A stretch of 64,000 nt of DNA, taken from Litoditis marina. Its lineage: Eukaryota > Nematoda > Chromadorea > Rhabditida > Rhabditidae. The notes under the pieces were generated by a model. It had not been told where the DNA came from and searched no databases. It saw only the letters and a list, made by a program, of their open reading frames with translations. Position 1 is the first letter of the stretch; each line of letters begins with the position of its first letter. The position numbers and the translations under genes are program-made. Positions 11,800-22,436 of the stretch are shown piece after piece. The stretch covers positions 23,029,904-23,093,903 of the forward strand of contig OZ038436.1 of NCBI GenBank assembly GCA_964036275.1. The letters run 5' to 3'.

Positions 11800-12202
11800 A
11801 TCTTTTGGTTTTTTTCCCAGAAAACTGTAGTAATGGCACAATTTTGATGAAATGACAACAAAAAGGTCACCGCTTTTTTATACAACATTTGGAAACTAAC
11901 ATATTACTTTGTAACATGTTAGTTTCCATATAACATATGAACAGGAAAAAACTTTGTAGTGTCAAATACTTTTTGTAAAAAATATGAATGGTAATTAAAA
12001 TGTCTCAAAACAAGTTAACATAAGTTGTTGGAGAGTTGAACAGCATCTTCACCATTTATTAGAAACAAAATCGAGGTTTGACAACGAGTGGATGCGTTTT
12101 GACTATTTCCTTCTGTGTTCACTCATTTCTCGGTCGCCACTCTATTTATCAATCGTCTCGCAGGGTGAACATGTCCCTGCGAATGAATGGGGTAGGAACA
12201 GC

Positions 12203-12274
12203 GGTCCCGTGGTGTAGCGGTTAGCACTCAGGACTCTGAATCCTGCGACGGGAGTTCAAATCTCCCCGGGACCT
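12203..12274 (+). tRNA. trnQ(cug): tRNA-Gln (CUG), copy 27
   Basis: Consensus sequence; spacing 475 bp. Confidence 0.97.
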
Positions 12275-12677
12275 ATCTTTTGGTTTTTTTCCCAGAAAAC
12301 TGTAGTAATGGCACAATTTTGATGAAATGACAACAAAAAGGTCACCGCTTTTTTATACAACATTTGGAAACTAACATATTACTTTGTAACATGTTAGTTT
12401 CCATATAACATATGAACAGGAAAAAACTTTGTAGTGTCAAATACTTTTTGTAAAAAATATGAATGGTAATTAAAATGTCTCAAAACAAGTTAACATAAGT
12501 TGTTGGAGAGTTGAACAGCATCTTCACCATTTATTAGAAACAAAATCGAGGTTTGACAACGAGTGGATGCGTTTTGACTATTTCCTTCTGTGTTCACTCA
12601 TTTCTCGGTCGCCACTCTATTTATCAATCGTCTCGCAGGGTGAACATGTCCCTGCGAATGAATGGGGTAGGAACAGC

Positions 12678-12749
12678 GGTCCCGTGGTGTAGCGGTTAGC
12701 ACTCAGGACTCTGAATCCTGCGACGGGAGTTCAAATCTCCCCGGGACCT
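12678..12749 (+). tRNA. trnQ(cug): tRNA-Gln (CUG), copy 28
   Basis: Consensus sequence; spacing 475 bp. Confidence 0.97.
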
Positions 12750-13153
12750 ATCTTTTGGTTTTTTTCCACAGAAAACTGTAGTAATGGCACAATTTTGATG
12801 AAACGACAACAAAAAGGTCACCGCTTTTTTATACAACATTTGGAAACTAACATATTACTTTGTAACATGTTAGTTTCCATATAACATATGAACAGGAAAA
12901 AACTTTGTAGTGTCAAATACTTTTTGTAAAAAATATGAATGGTAATTAAAATGTCTCAAAACAAGTTAACATAAGTTGTTGGAGAGTTGAACAGTATCTT
13001 CACCTTTGATTAGAAACAAAATCGAGGTTTGACAACGAGTGGATGCGGTTTGACTATTTCCTTCTGTGTTCACTCATTTCTCCGTCGCCATTATATTTAT
13101 CAATCGTATCGCAGGGTGAACATGTCCCTGCGAATGAATGGGGTAGGAACAGC

Positions 13154-13225
13154 GGTCCCGTGGTGTAGCGGTTAGCACTCAGGACTCTGAATCCTGCGAC
13201 GGGAGTTCAAATCTCCCCGGGACCT
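13154..13225 (+). tRNA. trnQ(cug): tRNA-Gln (CUG), copy 29
   Basis: Consensus sequence; spacing 476 bp. It is followed by a compound spacer in which part of the spacer occurs twice. Confidence 0.97.
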
Positions 13226-13750
13226 ATCTTTTGATTTTTTTCCACAGAAAACTGTAGTAATGGCACAATTCTGATGAAATGACAACAAAAAGGTCATCGC
13301 TTGTTCATACAACATTCGAAAACTAACATATAATTACTTTGTAGTGTCAAATACTTTTTGTAAAAAATGTTTTGATTTTTTTCTACAGAAAACGGCAGTA
13401 ATGGCACAATTTTGATGAAATGACAACAAAAAGGTCACCGCTTTTTTATACAACATTTGGAAACTAACATATTACTTTGTAACATGTTAGTTTCCATATA
13501 ACATATGAACAGGAAAAAAACTTTGTAGTGTCAAATACTTTTTGTAAAAAATATGAATGATAATTAAAATGTCTCAAAACAAGTTAACATAAGTTGTTGG
13601 ATTTAATTAGAAACAAAATCAAGGTTTGACAACGAGTGGATGCGTTTTGACTATTTCCTTCTGTGTTCACTCATTTCTCCGTCGCCATTCTATTTATCAA
13701 TCGTCTCGCAGGGTGAACATGTCCCTGCGAATGAATGTGCTAGGAACAGC

Positions 13751-13822
13751 GGTCCCGTGGTGTAGCGGTTAGCACTCAGGACTCTGAATCCTGCGACGGG
13801 AGTTCAAATCTCCCCGGGACCT
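13751..13822 (+). tRNA. trnQ(cug): tRNA-Gln (CUG), copy 30
   Basis: Consensus sequence; spacing 597 bp. Followed by a short-class spacer without the full hairpin. Confidence 0.97.
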
Positions 13823-14185
13823 ATCGTTTGGTTTTTTTTCCACAGAAAACTGTAGTAATGGCACAATTTTGATGAAATGACACCAAAAAGGTCACCGCTT
13901 CTTTGTACAACATTTGGAAACTAACATATAATTACTTTGTAGTGTCAAATAATTTTTGTAAAAAATATAAATGATAACTAAAATGTCTCAAAACAAGTTA
14001 ACATAAGTTGTTGGAGAGTTGAACAGTATCTTCACCTTTGATTAGAAACAAAATCAAGGTTTGACAACGAGTGGATGCGTTTTGACTATTTCCTTCTGTG
14101 TTCACTCATTTCTCCGTCGCCACACTATTTATCAATCGTATCGCAGGGTGAACATGTCCCTGCGAATGAATGGGATAGGAACAGC

Positions 14186-14257
14186 GGTCCCGTGGTGTAG
14201 CGGTTAGCACTCAGGACTCTGAATCCTGCGACGGGAGTTCAAATCTCCCCGGGACCT
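14186..14257 (+). tRNA. trnQ(cug): tRNA-Gln (CUG), copy 31
   Basis: Consensus sequence; spacing 435 bp. The unit is cut off at GGCACT, where it joins TCGCAGGG of the next unit (about 14300). Confidence 0.97.
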
Positions 14258-14345
14258 ATCTTTTGGGTTTTTTTCCACAGAAAACTGTAGTAATGGCACT
14301 TCGCAGGGTGAACATGTCCCTGCGAATGAATGGGGTAGGAACAGC

Positions 14346-14417
14346 GGTCCCGTGGTGTAGCGGTTAGCACTCAGGACTCTGAATCCTGCGACGGGAGTTC
14401 AAATCTCCCCGGGACCT
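14346..14417 (+). tRNA. trnQ(cug): tRNA-Gln (CUG), copy 32
   Basis: Consensus sequence; only 160 bp after copy 31, marking the junction of a duplicated ~1.19 kb block. Confidence 0.97.
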
Positions 14418-14942
14418 ATCTTTTGATTTTTTTCCACAGAAAACTGTAGTAATGGCACAATTCTGATGAAATGACAACAAAAAGGTCATCGCTTGTTCAT
14501 ACAACATTCGAAAACTAACATATAATTACTTTGTAGTGTCAAATACTTTTTGTAAAAAATGTTTTGATTTTTTTCTACAGAAAACGGCAGTAATGGCACA
14601 ATTTTGATGAAATGACAACAAAAAGGTCACCGCTTTTTTATACAACATTTGGAAACTAACATATTACTTTGTAACATGTTAGTTTCCATATAACATATGA
14701 ACAGGAAAAAAACTTTGTAGTGTCAAATACTTTTTGTAAAAAATATGAATGATAATTAAAATGTCTCAAAACAAGTTAACATAAGTTGTTGGATTTAATT
14801 AGAAACAAAATCAAGGTTTGACAACGAGTGGATGCGTTTTGACTATTTCCTTCTGTGTTCACTCATTTCTCCGTCGCCATTCTATTTATCAATCGTCTCG
14901 CAGGGTGAACATGTCCCTGCGAATGAATGTGCTAGGAACAGC

Positions 14943-15014
14943 GGTCCCGTGGTGTAGCGGTTAGCACTCAGGACTCTGAATCCTGCGACGGGAGTTCAAA
15001 TCTCCCCGGGACCT
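14943..15014 (+). tRNA. trnQ(cug): tRNA-Gln (CUG), copy 33
   Basis: Consensus sequence; spacing 597 bp, mirroring the 29-30 spacing. Confidence 0.97.
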
Positions 15015-15378
15015 ATCGTTTGGTTTTTTTTTCCACAGAAAACTGTAGTAATGGCACAATTTTGATGAAATGACACCAAAAAGGTCACCGCTTCTTTGTA
15101 CAACATTTGGAAACTAACATATAATTACTTTGTAGTGTCAAATAATTTTTGTAAAAAATATAAATGATAACTAAAATGTCTCAAAACAAGTTAACATAAG
15201 TTGTTGGAGAGTTGAACAGTATCTTCACCTTTGATTAGAAACAAAATCAAGGCTTGACAACGAGTGGATGCGTTTTGACTATTTCCTTCTGTGTTCACTC
15301 ATTTCTCCGTCGCCACTCTATTAGTCAATCGTCTCGCAGGGTGAACATGTGCCTGCGAATGAATGGGATAGGAACAGC

Positions 15379-15450
15379 GGTCCCGTGGTGTAGCGGTTAG
15401 CACTCAGGACTCTGAATCCTGCGACGGGAGTTCAAATCTCCCCGGGACCT
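15379..15450 (+). tRNA. trnQ(cug): tRNA-Gln (CUG), copy 34
   Basis: Consensus sequence; spacing 436 bp. The upstream flank has the variants TTAGTCAATC and ATGTGCCTGCG. Confidence 0.97.
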
Positions 15451-15855
15451 ATCTTTTGGTTGTTTTTCCACAGAAAACTGTAGTAATGGCACAATTTTGA
15501 TGAAACGACAACAAAAAGGTCACCGCTTTTTTATACAACATTTGGAAACTAACATATTACTTTGTAACATGTTAGTTTCCATATAACATATGAACAGGAA
15601 AAAACTTTGTAGTGTCAAATACTTTTTGTAAAAAATATGAATGGTAATTAAAATGTCTCAAAACAAGTTAACATAAGTTGTTGGAGAGTTGAACAGTATC
15701 TTCACCTTTGATTAGAAACAAAATCAAGGTTTGGCAACGAGTGGATGCGTTTTGACTATTTCCTTCTGTGTTCACTCATTTCTCCGTCGCCACTCTATTT
15801 ATCAATCGTATCGCAGGGTGAACATGTCCCTGCAAATGAATGTGCTAGGAACAGC

Positions 15856-15927
15856 GGTCCCGTGGTGTAGTGGTTAGCACTCAGGACTCTGAATCCTGCG
15901 ACGGGAGTTCAAATCTCCCCGGGACCT
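15856..15927 (+). tRNA. trnQ(cug): tRNA-Gln (CUG), copy 35
   Basis: One D-loop change (TAGTGGTTAGC instead of TAGCGGTTAGC); the fold is unaffected. Spacing 477 bp. Confidence 0.96.
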
Positions 15928-16331
15928 ATCTTTTGGTTTTTTTCCACAGAAAACTGTAGTAATGGCACAATTTTGATGAAACGACAACAAAAAGGTCACC
16001 GCTTTTTTATACAACATTTGGAAACTAACATATTACTTTGTAACATGTTAGTTTCCATATAACATATGAACAGGAAAAAACTTTGTAGTGTCAAATACTT
16101 TTTGTAAAAAATATGAATGGTAATTAAAATGTCTCAAAACAAGTTAACATAAGTTGTTGGAGAGTTGAACAGTATCTTCACCTTTGATTAGAAACAAAAT
16201 CAAGGTTTGGCAACGAGTGGATGCGTTTTGACTATTTCCTTCTGTGTTCACTCATTTCTCCGTCGCCACTCTATTTATCAATCGTCTCGCAGGGTGAACA
16301 TGTCCCTGCGAATGAATGTGCTAGGAGCAGC

Positions 16332-16403
16332 GGTCCCGTGGTGTAGCGGTTAGCACTCAGGACTCTGAATCCTGCGACGGGAGTTCAAATCTCCCCGGGA
16401 CCT
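16332..16403 (+). tRNA. trnQ(cug): tRNA-Gln (CUG), copy 36
   Basis: Consensus sequence; spacing 476 bp; GTGCTAGGAGC flank class. Confidence 0.97.
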
Positions 16404-16806
16404 ATCTTTTGGTTTTTTCCACAGAAAACTGTAGTAATGGCACAATTTTGATGAAACGACAACAAAAAGGTCACCGCTTTTTTATACAACATTTGGAAAC
16501 TAACATATTACTTTGTAACATGTTAGTTTCCATATAACATATGAACAGGAAAAAACTTTGTAGTGTCAAATACTTTTTGTAAAAAATATGAATGGTAATT
16601 AAAATGTCTCAAAACAAGTTAACATAAGTTGTTGGAGAGTTGAACAGTATCTTCACCTTTGATTAGAAACAAAATCAAGGTTTTACAACGAGTGGATGCG
16701 TTTTGACTATTTCCTTCTGTGTTCACTCATTTCTCCGTCGCCACTCTATTTATCAATCGTCTCGCAGGGTGAACATGTCCCTGCGAATGAATGTGCTAGG
16801 AGCAGC

Positions 16807-16878
16807 GGTCCCGTGGTGTAGCGGTTAGCACTCAGGACTCTGAATCCTGCGACGGGAGTTCAAATCTCCCCGGGACCT
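16807..16878 (+). tRNA. trnQ(cug): tRNA-Gln (CUG), copy 37
   Basis: Consensus sequence; spacing 475 bp; flanks nearly the same as copy 36. Confidence 0.97.
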
Positions 16879-17281
16879 ATCTTTTGGTTTTTTCCACAGA
16901 AAACTGTAGTAATGGCACAATTTTGATGAAACGACAACAAAAAGGTCACCGCTTTTTTATACAACATTTGGAAACTAACATATTACTTTGTAACATGTTA
17001 GTTTCCATATAACATATGAACAGGAAAAAACTTTGTAGTGTCAAATACTTTTTGTAAAAAATATGAATGGTAATTAAAATGTCTCAAAACAAGTTAACAT
17101 AAGTTGTTGGAGAGTTGAACAGTATCTTCACCTTTGATTAGAAACAAAATCAAGGTTTTACAACGAGTGGATGCGTTTTGACTATTTCCTTCTGTGTTCA
17201 CTCATTTCTCCGTCGCCACTCTATTTATCAATCGTCTCGCAGGGTGAACATGTCCCTGCGAATGAATGGGATAGGAACAGC

Positions 17282-17353
17282 GGTCCCGTGGTGTAGCGGT
17301 TAGCACTCAGGACTCTGAATCCTGCGACGGGAGTTCTAATCTCCCCGGGACCT
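17282..17353 (+). tRNA. trnQ(cug): tRNA-Gln (CUG), copy 38
   Basis: The T loop reads TTCTAAT, a pyrimidine at the usually purine position 57. It is the last tRNA before the inserted element; spacing 475 bp. Its spacer also carries several private changes. Confidence 0.93.
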
Positions 17354-17709
17354 ATCTTTTGGGTTTTTTTCCACAGAAAACTGTAGTAATGGCACGATTT
17401 TGCTGAAATGATAACAAAAAAGTCACCGCTTTTTTATACAACATTTGGAAACTAACATATTACTTTGTAACATGTTAGTTTCCATATAACATATGAACAG
17501 GAAAAAAAACTTTGTAGTGTCAATTACTTTTTGTAAAAAATATAAATGGTAGTTAAAATGTCTCAAAACAAGTTAACATAAGTTGTTGGAGAGTTGAACA
17601 GTATCTTCACCATTTATTGGAAACAAAATCGAGGTTTGACAACGAGTGGATGCGGTTTGACTATTTCCTTCTGTGTTCACTCATTTCTCCGTCGCCACTC
17701 TATTTATCA

Positions 17710-17715
17710 ATCGTC
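17710..17715 (+). repeat. Target site duplication, left copy (ATCGTC)
   Basis: ATCGTC stands immediately before the element tip AGTAGTGT. Uninterrupted array units read TCAATCGTCTCGCAGG here, so removing the element and one ATCGTC restores a normal unit. Confidence 0.9.
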
Positions 17716-17744
17716 AGTAGTGTACTCCCCCCCCATTTACCACC

Positions 17745-17900
17745 ATCCCCCCCAAATTACCCACCTTCAAAATGACTGATAACACAGTGATATGTTCACC
17801 CCCAAAATATCCAACTTCAAAATGACTGATAACAGGGTGGCACCTTCCATCATCGCCCCCAAATTATCCAACTCAACTACATTATCCAACCCAACTACAA
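17745..17900 (+). repeat. Subterminal tandem repeat, left arm
   Basis: About three degenerate units of 54-57 bp, each starting CCCCCAAA(T/A)TA(C/T)CCA. The first two share CTTCAAAATGACTGATAAC. Tandem repeats just inside the tips are common in large DNA transposons. Confidence 0.75.
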
Positions 17901-17920
17901 AACTGCTTGGAATTTCAAAA

Positions 17921-17965
17921 GTTCAAACTACAAAAGTTCAAACTACAAAAGTTCAAACTACAAAA
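17921..17965 (+). repeat. 15 bp x3 tandem repeat, left arm
   Basis: Three exact head-to-tail copies of GTTCAAACTACAAAA. Confidence 0.9.
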
Positions 17966-18010
17966 TATAGTTTCAAATAATACCAAATGAAAGAATAAAA
18001 AATATTTTTA

Positions 18011-18325
18011 TTAGGATGCAAAACTACCAAAATCTATATCTTCCGAGTTAAAGAACTGTGCAGGTCCAGTCTCTAATTTCTCTTCCATTATTAAGCCTTC
18101 CATATTCAGATTGTTTGGATTAGGTTTTCCAAAATCAGGTTTCTGTTGGAAAAACTCGAGAAACTCTTTCACTTCCTGGTGCATTTCTTCATGAGTATTT
18201 TTTACATAATCTTCGTAACCCTCCATATCTTCGACAAAATCTTCCGGAACATAATCCATATCTTCTGTAGAATTTTCCCAATCGATATCGATAAGACCGT
18301 TTTCGTAGTTCATATTGCGAAACAC
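18011..18325 (-). CDS. Small acidic protein, intact copy (left arm)
   Basis: A 104-codon ORF reading toward the element tip. The product is strongly acidic, rich in Glu and Asp, with almost no basic residues in its first half, no predicted membrane segment and no cysteines. Landmarks are ENGLIDIDWEN near residues 8-18, VEDMEGYEDYVKNTHEEM near 31-48, and KPDFGKPNPNNLN near 62-74. The stop codon overlaps an AATAAA polyadenylation signal. It is divergently arranged with the polymerase-like ORF across a 190 bp gap. A diverged, disrupted homologue lies about 1.2 kb further in, which supports a real gene family in the element. I do not recognise the family; acidic DNA-mimic or accessory roles would be guesses. 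Confidence 0.6.
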   Translation of the reverse strand: MFRNMNYENGLIDIDWENSTEDMDYVPEDFVEDMEGYEDYVKNTHEEMHQEVKEFLEFFQQKPDFGKPNPNNLNMEGLIMEEKLETGPAQFFNSEDIDFGSFAS

Positions 18326-18515
18326 TGTTTCACACAGTACAATAGTCTAGCGTAGAGATAGTTTACATGAGAGAGAGTCAGACTTGGAAAGGTGAATAAG
18401 GGTCATAAGGTCACCTTATCAACAGAGAGTTTACACTTGAGAGAATTAGATAGTCAAATGGAGAGGTGAACAAGGGGTCATACGATTAGCATTTCTACTC
18501 TGCTCGCCGCCAGGA
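18326..18515. promoter_or_regulatory. Divergent intergenic region, left arm
   Basis: A 190 bp gap between the acidic gene (-) and the polymerase-like ORF (+). It contains two imperfect direct repeats of ~60 bp, each running from GTTTACA through GAGAG to AGGTGAA(T/C)AAGGGGTCATA-like sequence, and the perfect palindrome ATAAGGT-C-ACCTTAT at 18405-18419. This is a plausible shared promoter, inferred from position and repeats only. Confidence 0.45.
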
Positions 18516-19034
18516 ATGCCCAACTACTTTGATGCGGAGAAGAAGATCAAGCGAATTGTTCCATGTGATGACAACCTCAATTTCGCCAGAACCGTAGTGC
18601 TAGCCAAATTGATCGCAGACGCAGCCTACGCACACAAACATGGAAACGAAAATGAGGAAATTCGTGCAAGGATGGACATTAAAAACATTCGAAGATCAAA
18701 AAGAAGCTGGAATACTAAGGCGGAACAATTCTTGTTACAGGCTAATCTAGATCGAGACCAAGAAGCAGTTGGATACGACGCGTTTAGAGCTGCCGCTGCT
18801 ACACTTCGAAACTACAAAATTGCAGTTTACACGCGAACACCTCCAGCAAAGGTGTACACTCTAATTTGGAAAGGAAATGGAAACTCCGAGAAAACAATGA
18901 ATATATGACTATGTACCGAGGTATACGACATTTTCAAACCTACAAGAGATTCATTAGCATTCAAATGGTGTGTACTATGCTCACAGTCGTATAGCCGATT
19001 CGATCAACATTTTTGTGATGTGACATTTCTGTGA
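18516..19034 (+). pseudogene. Polinton-type DNA polymerase B, N-terminal fragment (left arm)
   Basis: An open frame of 130 codons (18516-18908) ends at TGA, yet the same frame goes on reading as protein to 19034. Before the stop: DDNLNFARTVVLAK (residues 18-31) resembles the 'D-N-L-C-x-A-R-A-I-V-x-A' signature of protein-primed family-B polymerases of Polintons. A middle stretch with WNTKAEQFLLQANL follows, then YKIAVYT (100-106) and VYTLIWKG (113-120), matching the usual 'YQIxVY ... IxYxG' spacing. After the stop: YDIF, then a CxxC...HxC cluster (FKWCVLC, HFC), as in the zinc-binding stretch that follows in these proteins. Exonuclease and polymerase motifs are absent. The frame is also open upstream to about 18450. 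The gene is truncated and stop-interrupted. The family assignment is from remembered motif patterns and is moderately sure. Confidence 0.55.
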
Positions 19035-19208
19035 TGTAAAGCAATGTAGAAAGCCAAACTGTCAAGGTTAACAAATACAACCCCCGAAACTCCAAAATTT
19101 CCATCAGAAAGTTTATGAAATATTTATTTCCGACCGTCTTGTACTCTGTAGTCATTATCTATGTTGTTCGAGAAAAAGTTCACAAAAACTGTATTGCAGT
19201 ACTCCTGT

Positions 19209-19450
19209 GATATCAAGAGTGTTCGGGTCTGGCTCTCCAGAATCAGGCTTAGTTTCGAATGAACTCTAGAGGCTTGACAAACTCGGGGGTTTCTTTTAGC
19301 GTTTCACTCAAGTGTTTTGCATTAATTCTACAAACCCTTCTATGTCCTCGAGAAACTCTTGTGTATTTTATTCATGATGTCTTCTGATGACTCGCTCGAA
19401 CTTTTGACACCATCCCAATAAACCATCTATCAATAAAGCCGTTATTGAAC
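19209..19450 (-). pseudogene. Decayed paralogue of the acidic protein (left arm)
   Basis: Conceptual translation with frame shifts gives segments parallel to the intact 104-residue protein: NNGFIDRW against ENGLIDIDW, EFLEDIEGFVELMQNT against DFVEDMEGYEDYVKNT, and FETKPDSGEPDPNTLDI against FQQKPDFGKPNPNNLNM. At least one stop codon and changes of frame separate them. Order and spacing match the intact gene, so this is a real but broken second family member. It lies downstream of, and is oriented opposite to, the polymerase fragment. Confidence 0.65.
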
Positions 19451-21369
19451 CTGATAATTGTGAAGCTATAATTACTCTGTGAACACTGCTGTTTATGTTA
19501 ACCTCAAACGTGAAGCTATACAGTTTGAGAAAAAGAAAGTAGTTTCGAAGTATTATTACACTGTGTGTCACATCACTGGTTATTGGCACATGTTAAAAAC
19601 ATCAGAAAAATAGTCGCGTACTGGAAAAAGTAGTATAAACTCGAAGATCTGTAGTGCTCAATCATGTGGTCTCAGATCCAAACTCCAAAAAGTTAGCAGT
19701 GAAATTCAAATGTTTCTGATTGAACTCGAACGTAATCCAAATAATCTTTTGAACACAGCACAATGAAGAAGTAGTATGGAGTCGGAGGACCCATTGTATT
19801 ATATGTGTAAGTAAAACTTTAGATAGTCAACATGAAAAAACCTCTACATAAAAGGCCATTTAGATGTTTGCCCATTCAACCGTTCTCTCTTTTTTCTCGA
19901 TACTTTTCTCGATTCTTCGAACTGTTTCTGAACATCTTCCCAGTATTTATGTGAAGTGTTTCTACTTCAAGTTGGCTTCGAACAACGATACGTTTAGCTA
20001 AGTGGATACTCTACCACACTTTCTCAGATTGCAGTTCTCTTATCGAGAAACAAATACTAGGAAAGCAGAACCCAGTCGTTGCTACTAGTACAATGCACTT
20101 GTACCCAGCGAATTGATCAAGCGAATGTGACCGATCGAAAGTCATGATGATCAATGCAAAAAACAAGTCCAATCTTAGTAAACGTGACCGAATCATTTAG
20201 TAAGCGGTTGTCCAATCAGTTGGAACAATGGTATGTGATTGAAAACTACTTTACGAGTGATGAATGTATGAAAACAATGAAATTTCCACTGCAACTCACC
20301 TACGAAGCAATAAAAATCGATCATTCCATAGTTAAGTTATTATGCTGAGTGTAATAAGTACTCAAAACTATTTCGACCATGACCCAACAAGATGCTGAGA
20401 TTCTTAATCTGTTCTGATTTGATTTTTGTCTACTGTGAGAACAGTTGTATTCTGATTTTTGATGCTATTATTTTTGTACTCCAATCTTCTCATTTGAATG
20501 TCTATTTCACCTATTATCACGTATTCTTACCTATTCTCCTACCTCCATTGTGCACGCGTACCCTCTAATCACACAATTTTTCTTTAACGGCATTGTCGGC
20601 CCTCCTCAAACCCCACACTTCTTTGATAAAATTTAAGACTTACTGAATCTGTTCCTAAATATTCAATGTTTTCCTCCTACATACATCAGCAGATAACTCT
20701 ATGCTTAAAGTAAACTTGTAACCGAGACGATTTGAAGTAATGATAAATATTGATGAGTATCTGGCAAAAAAGCGGAGCACAAACCACTCTAAATGACTTG
20801 ATTATTCAGATTTTTGGTTGACTTAAGACTTTGATGACAAATCCCTCCGAATGAGAACAAAGAGAAGAAAGTCCGTGGTATGCGTATATTAATAAAGTGT
20901 ATGTAGTAGAACCACATTTGTGCTAAATTTACGAACAGTGATAAATTAAAAAACAATCGAAGAAATGAAAAGTTTGAAAACTCAAAGTTGAATTGTTGAT
21001 GAACACAATAGAACAACTAGATTAAAAGCAACCTTTTTTTTGTAGGTGAAATTGTTTTGTACTTCAATACAGAGTGAGTAATTTGTCTGTACGCTACTCA
21101 CTGCTCGTTTTCAGCTGCACTTTCCCACTTCTCCTCTCTGTAGCTTCCATATTTTGGGTACTCTGCAACCTTTTTTTTCTGTTATGTAACCATTTCTCAC
21201 GTTTTGCGACTATATTTTCTGTATTACTACACGTATTACGTCTACATTATTTGACAAAATCCAAATTTTTTTTTTGTAGTTTTTTTTTTCTGTTTTTCTA
21301 GAGACGTCGATATTTTTGGCAGCATACTATGAAAATGTTTCACTAACGTATAACACAAAACACACATCA
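19451..21369. other. AT-rich arm sequence with no recognised gene (left)
   Basis: Only short ORFs of 60-75 codons, none with a recognisable domain. On the - strand between about 19850 and 19990 a stretch reads KYWEDVQKQFEESRKVSRKK, which looks like decayed coding sequence of a charged, helical protein, but no family can be named. A 64-codon ORF at 20154-20348 (+) is likewise unsupported. Confidence 0.4.
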
Positions 21370-21434
21370 CCCCCACACTACACCCCAAACCTTAAGGAGG
21401 CTAAGGACTCACAACAAGTGAGTTCGACGCCGAC
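21370..21434 (+). repeat. 65 bp two-hairpin repeat, copy 1 (left arm)
   Basis: Starts CCCCCACACTACACCCCAAA and contains CCT-N5-AGG followed by ACTCAC-AACAA-GTGAGT, a 6 bp perfect stem, then TTCGACGCCGAC. Three copies per arm keep both stems while the loops vary, which suggests a small structured mobile repeat. Function unknown. Confidence 0.75.
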
Positions 21435-22385
21435 TGAACAAACCGCTTCCCTAGAATTCGGAAACAAATATGACGTTGAGAAAACTACATAATTGTCTTC
21501 CAATCGACACTTAACGAACGAAAAAATGAAAATAATAAAAAAAATTGCATAGCACCCAGCATTAGCGAGGTGAGCATATACAATTGTACTGCGCCGCGAT
21601 TAGCTTTCGTTTTTCTTGTTTTCTGTCAATTTTTCTCCATTTACTATATATGTGTATATCGTGGTAGAAATTGACAGGTCGGAGAAAGGATTTTGTGATT
21701 TCATCGGTCTTTCTTGCGTTTCCGTGTGCATAAACTTGTATCTATCACTATCACTGCACGCAATTGGTATTTCGCTCTTCTGAAAAGCGAAAAAATATAC
21801 ATTGATGAAAGTTTTATGTTACAGATTGGGTTTCAAATACCTACTGAGTGAAAGTATTAACTCAAAAATCAAATTTAGAAACGAACTGATTCCTTGAGGA
21901 CAGTTAATAAAGTAACATTGAATCTACGGGTCCGAAAATAATGATTACGGCCTGAGACACGAGCAAACTGCAGAAACCTTGGACATGTGCCTACTGCCAG
22001 AAGAATACAGAAGTTACAGCCTGCTATGAAGAAGCTTCGTTGGCTCTCGGACTCGACTACTAAACCTCATGATTGGGAGAGAAACACAAATGAAGGAGAA
22101 GGAGGAAACCCCGATATGTTAATGATTGATTCAATAAGTTCATTTTCTCATTTATTTAGTGTCAATAAACTTGTTTATATCACTATCTGTTATGATAAAT
22201 ATACGTATCCAATACAGGTGCAATAACGTTCAAAAAACTCACAGATGTAATGCTCACAGAAGTGTTTTTAAGTTGAAAGTTCGAAAAAACTGCTCTAAAA
22301 CTGTGGAAAATAATAGTTATTCTCTAAACCAGGATTTCTCTGCGCTCTCCACATGAAGTCCTCCTTTCTTCTTTTTTTCCCTCTC
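21435..22385. other. Arm sequence with no recognised gene (left)
   Basis: AT-rich. ORFs of 79 and 65 codons overlap around 21987-22356 without recognisable domains. Confidence 0.4.
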
Positions 22386-22436
22386 CATAATTGTTGTACT
22401 TTCTCTTTCTCTCTCTTTCTCTCTCTCTCTCTCTCC
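22386..22436 (+). repeat. CT-rich microsatellite (left arm)
   Basis: Interrupted (CT)n/(CTTT) run about 190 bp before the hammerhead-like motif. The mirror lies near 30007-30057. Confidence 0.85.

Larger units (their letters stand above)
1..17715 (+). repeat. Left tRNA-Gln tandem array (38 units, + strand)
   Basis: Head-to-tail repeats of a unit usually 475-477 bp long. Each unit has an upstream hairpin (TCGCAGGG/CCCTGCGA), a 72 nt tRNA-Gln gene, a T-run terminator, and ~400 bp of AT-rich spacer holding a second strong hairpin. Deviating spacings are 434 bp (copies 6-7), 308 bp (23-24), 597, 435, 160, 597 and 436 bp (copies 29-34). Block duplications are visible: the segment around copies 29-31 is repeated as copies 32-34 about 1.19 kb later, and a spacer variant reading TGTAAAAAAAATG recurs 1.43 kb (three units) apart near 6437 and 7866. 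The first base of the window lies inside a unit, so the array extends further left. Its right edge is the target duplication of the inserted element. Confidence 0.95.

Noticed and set aside
1..17715. CRISPR array
   Set aside because: Repeats are ~475 bp with a tRNA inside and spacers that are themselves repeated; no cas genes; the genome is eukaryotic.
1..17715. tRNA-derived SINE family
   Set aside because: Copies are strictly tandem, lack poly-A or SINE tails and individual target duplications, and the tRNA is intact.
21370..21434. tRNA-like gene in the 65 bp repeat (GAGTTCGATGCC looks like a B box)
   Set aside because: Too short for A-box to B-box spacing, and no acceptor or anticodon stem can be formed.
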